From contig CAJGBR010000020.1 of assembly GCA_904501625.1 (NCBI GenBank), positions 1 through 23,444 of the forward strand: a stretch of 23,444 nt of DNA, given 5' to 3'. The position numbers and the translations under genes are program-made. This DNA is from an uncultured Rikenellaceae bacterium (lineage in GTDB: Bacteria; Bacteroidota; Bacteroidia; Bacteroidales; Rikenellaceae). Below the pieces are notes generated by a model. It was not told where the DNA came from, did no database searches, and was given only the letters and a program-made list of their open reading frames with translations. Positions 1-7,600 of the stretch are shown here, piece after piece (position 1 is the first letter of the stretch; the number at the start of each line of letters is the position of its first letter).

Positions 1-57
1 AAACCTGTAACCTTTTGATCCGTAGTCAAATGCTCTATTCAATTAAGCTACGGAGCC
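1..57 (-). tRNA. tRNA-Arg(ACG), 3' end cut by window edge
   Basis: Read on the minus strand, the segment folds as the 5' three quarters of a tRNA. The acceptor strand is GGCTCCG (57-51), followed by a 4-bp D stem (GCTT/GAGC) with a 9-nt loop. The 5-bp anticodon stem (TTTGA/TCAAA) encloses the loop CTACGGA, so the anticodon is ACG (Arg, CGN codons). The variable loop is AGGTT and the T stem begins ACAGG. The window ends in the T loop, so the rest of the T arm, the 3' acceptor strand and CCA are not visible. The D loop has GA where most tRNAs have GG. No integrase or attachment duplication is seen next to it. Confidence 0.9.
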
Positions 58-93
58 ATACCCTTGAAAAAATATCTCTCAATCTTTCGGGTG

Positions 94-126
94 CAAAGAT
101 ACAATGAAAAATATATTCAATCCAAA
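94..126 (-). promoter_or_regulatory. Bacteroidetes-type promoter of the tRNA-Arg gene
   Basis: On the minus strand TATCTTTG (101-94) fits the TAnnTTTG -7 consensus, and TTTG (126-123) lies 21 bp upstream as the -33 box. Initiation would fall in the high 80s, about 30 nt before the tRNA 5' end. Confidence 0.65.
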
Positions 127-129
127 TTT

Positions 130-165
130 TTTGATGATTTTTTTCAAAAAAAATTTTTACCTTTG
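130..165 (+). promoter_or_regulatory. Promoter of the dnaX operon
   Basis: TACCTTTG (158-165) matches the -7 consensus. A TTTG at 130-133 is a possible -33 box with a rather long 24-bp spacing. The leader before the ATG at 186 would be only about 12-15 nt and holds no clear Shine-Dalgarno motif, as is usual in this phylum. Confidence 0.55.
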
Positions 166-185
166 TCAAACGTAAAAACTCGGAT

Positions 186-1976
186 ATGGAAAATTTTATT
201 GTTTCAGCAAGAAAATACAGGCCTTCGGATTTCGCTTCGGTAGTTGGTCAAAGCCACGTAACCAATACGTTACGCAATGCGATTGACAGAGGACAGTTGG
301 CTCACGCATATCTTTTTTGTGGGCCAAGAGGTGTCGGAAAAACTACGTGTGCCCGAATATTTGCCAAATCAATAAATTGTTTTTCACCAAAAAATTCAGA
401 GGCTTGTGGAGAGTGTGAGTCGTGTCAGGCATTTGATCAGGGTCGTTCATTCTCGATTCACGAGCTGGATGCAGCATCAAATAATTCGGTCGATGATATC
501 CGAGCTTTGACTGAGCAGGTGCGTATTCCGCCGCAAGTAGGTCGATACAGTGTGTATATCATAGACGAGGTGCATATGTTGTCGACAGCAGCATTCAATG
601 CCTTTTTGAAGACTTTGGAGGAGCCTCCGGCTCACGCGATATTCATTTTGGCTACGACCGAGAAACATAAGATTATTCCTACGATTTTGTCGCGTTGTCA
701 GATTTATGATTTCAATAGAATAAAAGTAGAGGATACGGTTGCCTATTTGAAATCAATCGCCGATAAAGAGGGTGTTTCTTATGATGAAGAGTCGTTGCAT
801 ATTATTGCACAGAAGGCCGATGGGGCAATGAGAGATGCTCTGTCAATGTTTGATAAGGTTGTGTCATTCTGTGATAATAATTTGGAATTCCGTCGAGTGG
901 CAGATGTACTCAATGTATTGGACTATGATACATACTTCCGAATTGTAGATGCAGCCATTGCGGGAGATTATCCACAGTTGCTGATGATGTTCGACGAAAT
1001 ACTGAGAAAAGGTTTCGGAGGACAGACATTTGTTGCAGGATTAGACGAACATTACCGTAATTTATTGATGGCGAGGGTTCCTCAGACATTGCCTCTGCTT
1101 GAGGTGACGGGTAGCGTTGCTAAGCGTTATGCCGAACAGGCAATGAAGCTGGAGGTTGTACAACTTTATGATGCAATATCATTATTGACGGCAACCGATA
1201 CCGGATTTCGAACGGCGACCAATCAACGATTGTTTGTTGAATTGGCATTACTGAGGCTCGCCGGTCTCGGTCAAAAAAAAAATGTAGATGATTATTTGTT
1301 GCCAGATGCAATAGATCGTAATCAATCATTTGTATTAGACAATCCGAAAATAGAGATTGAACGCGTGAAAGCAGAGTCGCCCGTTGAGAAGCGACCAGTT
1401 GAGGTGCGACCTGTTGAGTCAACTAAGGAGTCTAATTCTCAGCCTGCAGAAAAAAGTAGTATTCATAATGTGGCTGCTGCCAGACCATCAGGATTCTCAA
1501 TTCGTGAATTGATGAATACCCCGACTGACGACTTGGTTAGGATGCGTAATGCAGAACAAAAAAAGAAGGAAGAAGAGATTGCATCTGAATCAGACGTCGA
1601 GATTGAAACAGATGAATTGCCTGAAGACATTGAGAGTCGGGTTTTCGAAGCAAGTCAGACATTGTCAGAATCGCTGATGGCAACAAGACCACGTTTGGGA
1701 GCAGTGTTGCAACGTGTTATGGTTAGTGGTAAAACGCTGAATGTCAAGGTGCCGAATGAACAACTGCGAGAAGAGATTCTGTTTAATAAACAAGAACTGC
1801 AACGAATGTTCATCAAGACATTGGGATTGAGAATTTTGGTCGATTTTAATATTGAGGTAGAGATTGACAATTCGTTCATCAAGCCGGTGAAAATTGAAGA
1901 AAAAGTGAAATATTTTTCAGAAATGAATCCCCAATTTGTGGAGTTGTGCAAACGTTTGAAGATTGATGTTGAATAG
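186..1976 (+). CDS. dnaX: DNA polymerase III subunits gamma and tau
   Basis: This is the clamp-loader ATPase that loads the sliding clamp and, in its long tau form, ties polymerase cores together. Visible motifs are Walker A GPRGVGKT (46-53), the zinc module with C65, C74, C77 and C80, the Walker B/DExx box IDEVHM (126-131), and sensor 1/SRC motif LSRC (168-171). The AAA+ and collar domains end near residue 360. A low-complexity linker follows (about 385-490), with three RPVE-type repeats and a charged stretch, and then a C-terminal tau domain of roughly 100 residues. At codons 363-366 ten consecutive A bases encode QKKN, a likely slippage site that would yield a short gamma form; a second heptamer lies at codons 459-460. 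The start follows the promoter directly. It is first in an operon with the ThiF-like gene 12 nt downstream. Confidence 0.96.
   Translation: MENFIVSARKYRPSDFASVVGQSHVTNTLRNAIDRGQLAHAYLFCGPRGVGKTTCARIFAKSINCFSPKNSEACGECESCQAFDQGRSFSIHELDAASNNSVDDIRALTEQVRIPPQVGRYSVYIIDEVHMLSTAAFNAFLKTLEEPPAHAIFILATTEKHKIIPTILSRCQIYDFNRIKVEDTVAYLKSIADKEGVSYDEESLHIIAQKADGAMRDALSMFDKVVSFCDNNLEFRRVADVLNVLDYDTYFRIVDAAIAGDYPQLLMMFDEILRKGFGGQTFVAGLDEHYRNLLMARVPQTLPLLEVTGSVAKRYAEQAMKLEVVQLYDAISLLTATDTGFRTATNQRLFVELALLRLAGLGQKKNVDDYLLPDAIDRNQSFVLDNPKIEIERVKAESPVEKRPVEVRPVESTKESNSQPAEKSSIHNVAAARPSGFSIRELMNTPTDDLVRMRNAEQKKKEEEIASESDVEIETDELPEDIESRVFEASQTLSESLMATRPRLGAVLQRVMVSGKTLNVKVPNEQLREEILFNKQELQRMFIKTLGLRILVDFNIEVEIDNSFIKPVKIEEKVKYFSEMNPQFVELCKRLKIDVE
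1273..1291 (+). promoter_or_regulatory. A10 slippage/frameshift site in dnaX with stops in both other frames
   Basis: Bases 1273-1282 are ten A, read in frame as the end of CAA, AAA, AAA and the start of AAT. One extra A, or a -1 ribosomal shift on A AAA AAA, leads to TGT AGA TGA (stop 1289-1291). One A fewer leads to ATG TAG (stop 1285-1287). Either change gives a protein of about 366-368 residues that ends just after the collar domain. Thermus thermophilus dnaX uses transcriptional slippage on an A run to make gamma; the role here is inferred. Confidence 0.6.
1559..1588 (+). promoter_or_regulatory. Second possible -1 frameshift heptamer in dnaX
   Basis: A AAA AAG (1559-1565) lies in the correct phase (CAA AAA AAG). 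It is the same heptamer that drives -1 frameshifting in E. coli dnaX. The -1 frame reads seven codons and ends at TGA (1586-1588). I see no convincing downstream hairpin, and the nearest Shine-Dalgarno-like AGGA is further upstream than in E. coli, so the site is weaker than the A10 run. Confidence 0.3.
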
Positions 1977-1988
1977 TTTTGTTGAGAG

Positions 1989-2687
1989 ATGAATCTTACT
2001 CAGGAAAATAAGGAACGCTATTCACGTTCGATATTGTGCGAAGAGTTCTCGGAAAAGGCTCAGGAAAAATTGTTGTCATCAAGTGTCTTAGTTGTTGGAG
2101 CAGGTGGTCTTGGTTGTGCCGTGTTACAGTATCTGGTGGCTGCGGGAGTAGGACGAGTTGCTATTGTGGAGTTTGACAAAGTGGGATTATCAAATTTGCA
2201 ACGTCAGACTCTGTTTACAGTGTCAGATATTGGTAGACCGAAGGTTGAGGTTGCGGCTGAACGTCTGGCTAAACTAAATCCGAATGTTAGGATCGAGATT
2301 GTGTCGGAACCTTTCGAAGAGTCCAATGCAGAACGGCTGGTTGCAGATTATGACCTTGCCGTAGATTGTACGGATAATTATATGACAAGATTACTCCTTG
2401 ATTCGGTTTGTGCAAAGATGAGAAAGGCTATGGTCTATGGGTCGGCACAGAATTGGAGCAGTCAGGTCGCAACGTTTAATTGGGGTAATGCGGGACGCTA
2501 TGTAGATATGTTTGGAGAAGGTGAACAACAAGAGGTGGTAGGAGTAATTACACCCAACGTCGGAGTAACGGGCTCGCTGCAGGCTCTTGAAGTTATAAAA
2601 ATCATTACATCAGTGGGTGAAACTCTTGACGGGAAACTGTTGATATTTGACCATTTAAGGAGTAAATATAAGGTATATTCGTTATGA
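1989..2687 (+). CDS. ThiF/MoeB/HesA-family E1-like adenylyltransferase
   Basis: This family uses ATP to adenylate the C-terminal glycine of a ubiquitin-like sulfur carrier (ThiS, MoaD) or a related substrate. Seen here are the nucleotide-binding GAGGLG (37-42), the acidic strand end EFD (61-63), SNLQRQ (68-73), the DCTDN motif (126-130) and the C-terminal signature TPNVGVTGSLQA (188-199). The protein has 232 residues. It lacks both CxxC pairs that hold zinc in MoeB and ThiF, and has no cysteine between 142 and the C terminus, so a ThiF-type acyl-disulfide intermediate seems unlikely. No ThiS, MoaD or other sulfur-carrier gene is nearby, so the substrate is unknown. It lies 12 nt after dnaX and overlaps the next gene by ATGA, suggesting translational coupling. 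Confidence 0.85.
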   Translation: MNLTQENKERYSRSILCEEFSEKAQEKLLSSSVLVVGAGGLGCAVLQYLVAAGVGRVAIVEFDKVGLSNLQRQTLFTVSDIGRPKVEVAAERLAKLNPNVRIEIVSEPFEESNAERLVADYDLAVDCTDNYMTRLLLDSVCAKMRKAMVYGSAQNWSSQVATFNWGNAGRYVDMFGEGEQQEVVGVITPNVGVTGSLQALEVIKIITSVGETLDGKLLIFDHLRSKYKVYSL

Positions 2688-3499
2688 ATTCGAAGATAAC
2701 ATTGGTGCCGTATGGTGGGCTGTGTAACAGAATGAGATGTATTGCCGGAGCATACACTATTGCGTTGAAATATGGTGTTAATCTGCAAGTGTGGTGGCGA
2801 AGTAATAAGGAGTGTAAAATTGATTTCGAACAGCTCTTCGAGCCGTTATCATTGCCGAGGATTCAAGTCAGTCCGATGAAACTGCGTCAAATCGAATTAT
2901 TCAAATCAAGATGGATTAATCTTAATATCCCCTCAATGATTCGTAAATTCAAGTTCAACCGCCAGATTATTTTATTCAGTTGGAAACAGAAAGATATTAT
3001 CAATCAATATAATTTCGCCGAAGGACAGACCTACATTTACAGTTGCTATTCGATGACGACTCACTATCCGTTGGGTCAGATTTTTACTCCCAGAAAGAGT
3101 ATTCTTGATCGAGTAAGTGCCCTGACATCTTGTTTCTCAGCGACAACAATAGGGGTACATATTCGTCGTACAGACCATATTAAGGCAATGGCTGCGTGTT
3201 CGGTTGATGATTACATAGCCGAAATGGATCGTTTGGCCCAGGGTGATGCTCAGATGAAATTCTATCTTGCAACAGATGATGCAGCCGTAAAACAGAAAAT
3301 CGTAGATAAATTTGGCGATAGAATTATTACCCAGCAGACGCGATTGTCACGTTCTGATAACGAGGGAATGGTTGGCTCGGTCGTAGACCTATGGGCATTG
3401 GCTGCCACACGACAAATAATCGGCAGCTATGGGTCATCTTATTCCGAACTTGCTGCCGAACTTGGTAATATAGAAATGGTATTGCCCCCGAAACGTTAG
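2684..3499 (+). CDS. Fucosyltransferase-like glycosyltransferase
   Basis: The 271-residue protein opens with a strand and a glycine-rich turn, VPYGGLCNRMRC (8-19), as in the nucleotide-sugar-binding lobe of fucosyltransferase-like GT-B enzymes. It later has IGVHIRRTDH (156-165), which resembles the HxRRxD motif I shared by alpha-1,2-, alpha-1,6- and protein O-fucosyltransferases. Near the C terminus it has FYLATDD (193-199) and GSYGSSYSELA (247-257), like motifs II and III of that superfamily. I infer transfer of a deoxyhexose from GDP-sugar, but donor and acceptor cannot be read from sequence. There is no signal peptide or membrane segment, so it is probably cytosolic. Its ATG overlaps the stop of the ThiF-like gene. 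Its 3' end overlaps the stop of the opposing peptidase gene by four bases. Confidence 0.65.
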   Translation: MNSKITLVPYGGLCNRMRCIAGAYTIALKYGVNLQVWWRSNKECKIDFEQLFEPLSLPRIQVSPMKLRQIELFKSRWINLNIPSMIRKFKFNRQIILFSWKQKDIINQYNFAEGQTYIYSCYSMTTHYPLGQIFTPRKSILDRVSALTSCFSATTIGVHIRRTDHIKAMAACSVDDYIAEMDRLAQGDAQMKFYLATDDAAVKQKIVDKFGDRIITQQTRLSRSDNEGMVGSVVDLWALAATRQIIGSYGSSYSELAAELGNIEMVLPPKR

Positions 3500-4173
3500 T
3501 CGCGATTTCGTGCAAATCCCAAATAATATATCAGTGTTGCAATAGCCGAAAGTGCTGCTACGAGATAGGTGCGAGCTGCCCATTGCAGTGCAACCTGTGC
3601 TTGAGTGAATTGTTTGCCTACAAGAATATTATTATTTTGCAACCAATCCAATGCACGGTCTGATGCATTATATTCTACGGGCAGAGTGATAAGACTGAAC
3701 AGTGCCGACATCGCAATCATAGCAATTCCTAGCCAGAAGATTGCAGGCATAGTATTGATCATCAATATCCCGATGATTACAATCCACGTAGACCACATTG
3801 ATGAGAAGCTCACAATTGGTACCAGAGCCGATCGAAGTTTCAGAGGAGCATATTCTCTGGCGTGTTGAACGGCGTGTCCACATTCGTGTGCTGCAACGGC
3901 AGCTGCTGCGACCGAACAGCTCGAATAGACCGATTCACTCAGATTTACAGTTTTATTTGCCGGGTTGTAATGATCGGTGAGATGTCCCCGGGTTGAGATT
4001 ACCTTGACATCATATATGCCGTGATCACGCAACATTTTTTCAGCGACTTCGCGGCCGGTCATTCCGTTTGCGAACGGCACTTGTGAATATTGCGAAAAGA
4101 TGTGTTGCAAGCGTGCCTGAACAACCATTCCAATAATTCCGATAATGATAATCAATAAAAATTCAAATGACAT
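3496..4173 (-). CDS. YugP-family membrane zinc metallopeptidase
   Basis: A 225-residue membrane protein of the neutral zinc metallopeptidase type (Zn_peptidase_2, B. subtilis YugP). It has an N-terminal membrane segment (about 4-20), then a soluble part with the conserved family block RGHLTDHYNP (62-71) and the zinc motif HECGHAVQH (96-104). Two or three hydrophobic segments follow (about 117-175), with an EYNASDRAL block after them and a final membrane helix near the C terminus. In vivo substrates of the family are not established. It lies 72 bases after the DUF2007-like gene on the same strand with no promoter box visible between them, so the two are probably co-transcribed. The stop codon overlaps that of the convergent glycosyltransferase gene. 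Confidence 0.9.
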   Translation of the reverse strand: MSFEFLLIIIIGIIGMVVQARLQHIFSQYSQVPFANGMTGREVAEKMLRDHGIYDVKVISTRGHLTDHYNPANKTVNLSESVYSSCSVAAAAVAAHECGHAVQHAREYAPLKLRSALVPIVSFSSMWSTWIVIIGILMINTMPAIFWLGIAMIAMSALFSLITLPVEYNASDRALDWLQNNNILVGKQFTQAQVALQWAARTYLVAALSAIATLIYYLGFARNRD

Positions 4174-4245
4174 AATAGATTTTAGTGAGTTTAATTTGGT
4201 TCTATAACGAAGACTATATGTATTAAATTGTGTAATAATGATATT

Positions 4246-4554
4246 TTAAAAGAATTCTTCTTCGGCCTCTCCGTAATCAAAATTTTCGTCATCGAGATCT
4301 TCAATGATTACAGCATTGTTCCAGTCTTGTATCTCATTGGCCCGAGCTTCGAGTATTTGATTTGCGAGTTCGACTTGTGATGTGAGTATCATCAGTCTGA
4401 TTCCCCACATTACGCCGTGAGCTCTCAGTACCGATTGGGCCGTAGCGTTAATAATTTGACACGCTACGCCATTGGCTTCGAGTACCGACTTGATAACGTA
4501 TGCTTGCTCAATCGAGTCAAGAGTCATCAATATTGTGAATTCGCTTTGTTTCAT
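4246..4554 (-). CDS. DUF2007-like small protein (putative signal-transducing protein)
   Basis: A 102-residue protein that starts with a short strand and a helix, FTILMTLDSIEQAYVIKSVL, and continues EANGVACQI, the usual opening of DUF2007 proteins. These form a small ACT/ferredoxin-like fold of unknown function. A second half with RLMILTSQVELANQIL repeats the strand-helix pattern. The tail (about 80-102) is strongly acidic and ends in FF. No catalytic residues are apparent. The start lies 18 nt after a TAnnTTTG box and is the first gene of a probable two-gene operon with the YugP-type peptidase. Confidence 0.7.
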   Translation of the reverse strand: MKQSEFTILMTLDSIEQAYVIKSVLEANGVACQIINATAQSVLRAHGVMWGIRLMILTSQVELANQILEARANEIQDWNNAVIIEDLDDENFDYGEAEEEFF

Positions 4555-4571
4555 AGAGTTAACTTACAGCC

Positions 4572-4579
4572 CAAAGGTA
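4572..4579 (-). promoter_or_regulatory. Promoter -7 box for the DUF2007-YugP operon
   Basis: On the minus strand TACCTTTG matches TAnnTTTG and lies 17 nt before the ATG at 4554. The region around -33 is T-rich but has no clear TTTG. It stands back to back with the dnaE promoter. Confidence 0.55.
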
Positions 4580-4616
4580 CAAAAATAAAATATAATAAAA
4601 AAGGTTGCTTGGTATT

Positions 4617-4645
4617 TTTGTAATCGCAGTGTTTTTGTACTTTTG
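4617..4645 (+). promoter_or_regulatory. Promoter of dnaE
   Basis: TTTG (4617-4620) as -33 and TACTTTTG (4638-4645) as -7, 17 bp apart. The leader before the ATG at 4671 would be about 18-20 nt. Confidence 0.65.
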
Positions 4646-4670
4646 TAAGTGGTAATAATAGTTTGTAATT

Positions 4671-7600
4671 ATGGGAAACTTTACACATCTGCATTTGCAT
4701 ACTCAGTATTCGATTCTTGACGGAGCTGCTGCTATTAAGCCTTTGATGAAGAGGGTCAAAGAATTGGGAATGACCTCTGTGGCAATTACTGACCACGGAA
4801 ATATGTATGGTGTAAAGTTGTTTCATAAGGAGGCATTGGCTGCCGGTATAAAGCCTATTTTGGGGTGTGAGGTTTATGTAGCTTCAGGCAGCCGATTCGA
4901 AAAAACAGGAAAAAATGACCGTGGTGGAGACCATCTAATTCTGTTGGCTAAGAACCATATCGGTTATACGAATCTTGTGAAGTTGGTATCTTATTCGTGG
5001 ACCGAGGGTTTGTATTACAAACCTCGTGTGGATAAGGAACTTATTGAACGTTATCACGAAGGCTTGATTTGTGCCTCGGCGTGTCTTGGTGGAGAGATCC
5101 CGCAAGCTATTATGCGAGGTGATATGAAGGTTGCGGAGGAGAGTGTCCTTTGGTTTAAAAATATCTTTGGGAACGATTATTATCTTGAGTTGCAATCTCA
5201 TTTTTCGACTAATCCGTTGGTAAATAATGATAATGTTTGGGCTCGTCAGCAAGAGGTGAATAAGGTGTTGATAGAATTTTCGAAGAGGTTTGACATCAAA
5301 CTTATTGCGACGAACGATGTTCATTTTATAAAGGCCGAAGATTGTGAGGCTCACGACAGATTGATATGTCTTAATACGGATAGTGATATTGACGATCCTA
5401 AACGAATGAGATACACAGGACAGGAGTTCCTGAAGAGTTATGACCAGATGTTGGAACTATTTCCTGATCACCCGGAGGCATTGGAGAATACAATGGCAAT
5501 TGCAGATAGTGTTGAGGTGTATTCGTTGGACCATAAGCCGTATATGCCCAATTTTCCATTGCCGGAGAACTTTGAACTGTATACCGATGTGGTGGGATGT
5601 TCTTACCTGAAATCGGTTGAGAAGATTGTGAAGGGGGCAAAAGATGAGGAAAAACGTCAGCGATTGAAACAGATATATGACGAACTGAAAGAGTGTGTAG
5701 ATCGTTGTCAGACAATTAATGACCTTGATAAGGTAGCTGCAATGTTTGCTGACCGAGTTGACGATTCTGAAACCTTGTTGGTTCTTGCAAAGCAGTTTGT
5801 CTATCTTGAGTATCTTACTTGGGAGGGAGCAAAGGTGCGTTATGGAGAAAATGTTAGAGAGATACCTGAGTGTGCTGAACGAATCTCTTTCGAATTGGCT
5901 ACCATCGAATGGATGGGGTTCCCTGGATATTTTCTGATTGTGTGGGATTTTATTAGGGCAGCACGCGAAATGAATGTTTCGGTTGGTCCTGGACGTGGTT
6001 CGGCTGCGGGTTCAGTTGTGGCTTATTGCTTGACAATCACTAATATTGATCCTCTGAAATATGGACTTCTGTTCGAACGTTTCCTCAATCCAGAACGTAT
6101 TTCTATGCCGGATATTGATATTGACTTCGATGAAGATGGTCGTGCCGATGTGATGAAATACGTAGTTGATAAATATGGCAAAAGCCGTGTTGCTCAGATT
6201 ATTACATTTGGAACAATGGCTGCGAAGATGGCAATTAAAGATGTTGCCAGAGTGCAGAAACTTGCTCTGTCTGAGAGTAATCGTTTGGCAAAGATGGTTC
6301 CTGAACGTCCGGGAATTTCATTGGCAGATGCCTTTAAGGAGGTGCCCGAGTTGAGTGCAGAACGTGAATCTGAAAATCAACTGATACGTTCGACTTTGAG
6401 TTATGCACAGACACTTGAGGGATCAGTTAGACAGACGGGTGTACACGCTTGTGGTGTAATTATCGGTAAAGATGATCTCGAAAATTATATTCCTCTGGCA
6501 AAACAGAAAGATGCAGAATTGTTTGTAGTACAGTATGATGGCAAGCACGTTGAAGATGTCGGATTGCTGAAGATGGACTTTTTGGGTTTGAAGACTCTTT
6601 CAATCATAAAAGATGCACTTGAAAATATCGAACTGTCTACGGGAGAGGTAATTGATATTGATAAAATTCCGTTGGACGATGCCGAAACATATCAATTGTA
6701 TAGTCGTGGTGAGACAACGGGGCTGTTCCAGTTTGAATCTCCCGGTATGAAGAAGCATCTCAGAAATCTGAAACCAAACCGTTTTGAAGACCTGATTGCA
6801 ATGAATGCTCTCTATCGTCCAGGTCCGATGGAGTATATACCGAATTTTATTGCCCGTAAGCAAGGCAGCGAACCAATCAGTTATGATTTGCCTGAAATGG
6901 AGGCAGACTTGTCTAATACATACGGCATTACGGTTTATCAAGAGCAAGTGATGTTGTTGTCACAACGTTTGGCAGGTTTTACAAAAGGGCAGGCAGATAC
7001 GTTGCGTAAGGCAATGGGTAAGAAGAAGATCGATGTGCTGAACAAGATGAAAGATGATTTTATCGCAGGTGTTCAGGCTCGGAATTATGATCCGAGTATT
7101 TGCGAAAAAATTTGGCACGATTGGGAAGAATTTGCAAAATATGCATTCAATAAATCTCACGCAACTTGTTATGCCTATGTCTCTTATCAGACGGCATATC
7201 TTAAGACTCACTATCCGTCGCAGTTTATGGCGGCCCTGCTGAGCCGAAATCTCTCTGATAGAAAGAAAATCAGCTTCTTTATGGACGAATGCAAGAGAAT
7301 GGGCATCTCGGTATTTGGTCCTGATGTCAATGAAAGTTTGCATAAGTTCTCGGTAGACAAGGCTCGAAATGTCAGATTTGGGTTGGCTGCGGTAAGTGGA
7401 GTAGGTGAGGCTGCTGCCGAAAATATCATTCAGACACGAATCAGTGGCGGACCATATAAATCTATATACGATTTTATGGAACGTGTCAATTTGCACTCAG
7501 TGAACAAAAAGTGTATGGAAGAGTTGTGTCGTGCCGGAGCATTCGATTCGATTGCAGGTTTCGAACGCAGCAAATTCTTTGCCCAAGATGCAAAGGGGGT

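Noticed and set aside
1..130. tRNA-Arg as an integration site for a mobile element
   Set aside because: No integrase, direct repeat of the tRNA end or shift in composition is seen next to it, and the 3' end where integration would occur lies outside the window.
1380..1425. Tandem repeats in dnaX (three RPVE-type units) as a minisatellite
   Set aside because: Only about three imperfect 15-base units are present, in the linker where low-complexity sequence is normal.
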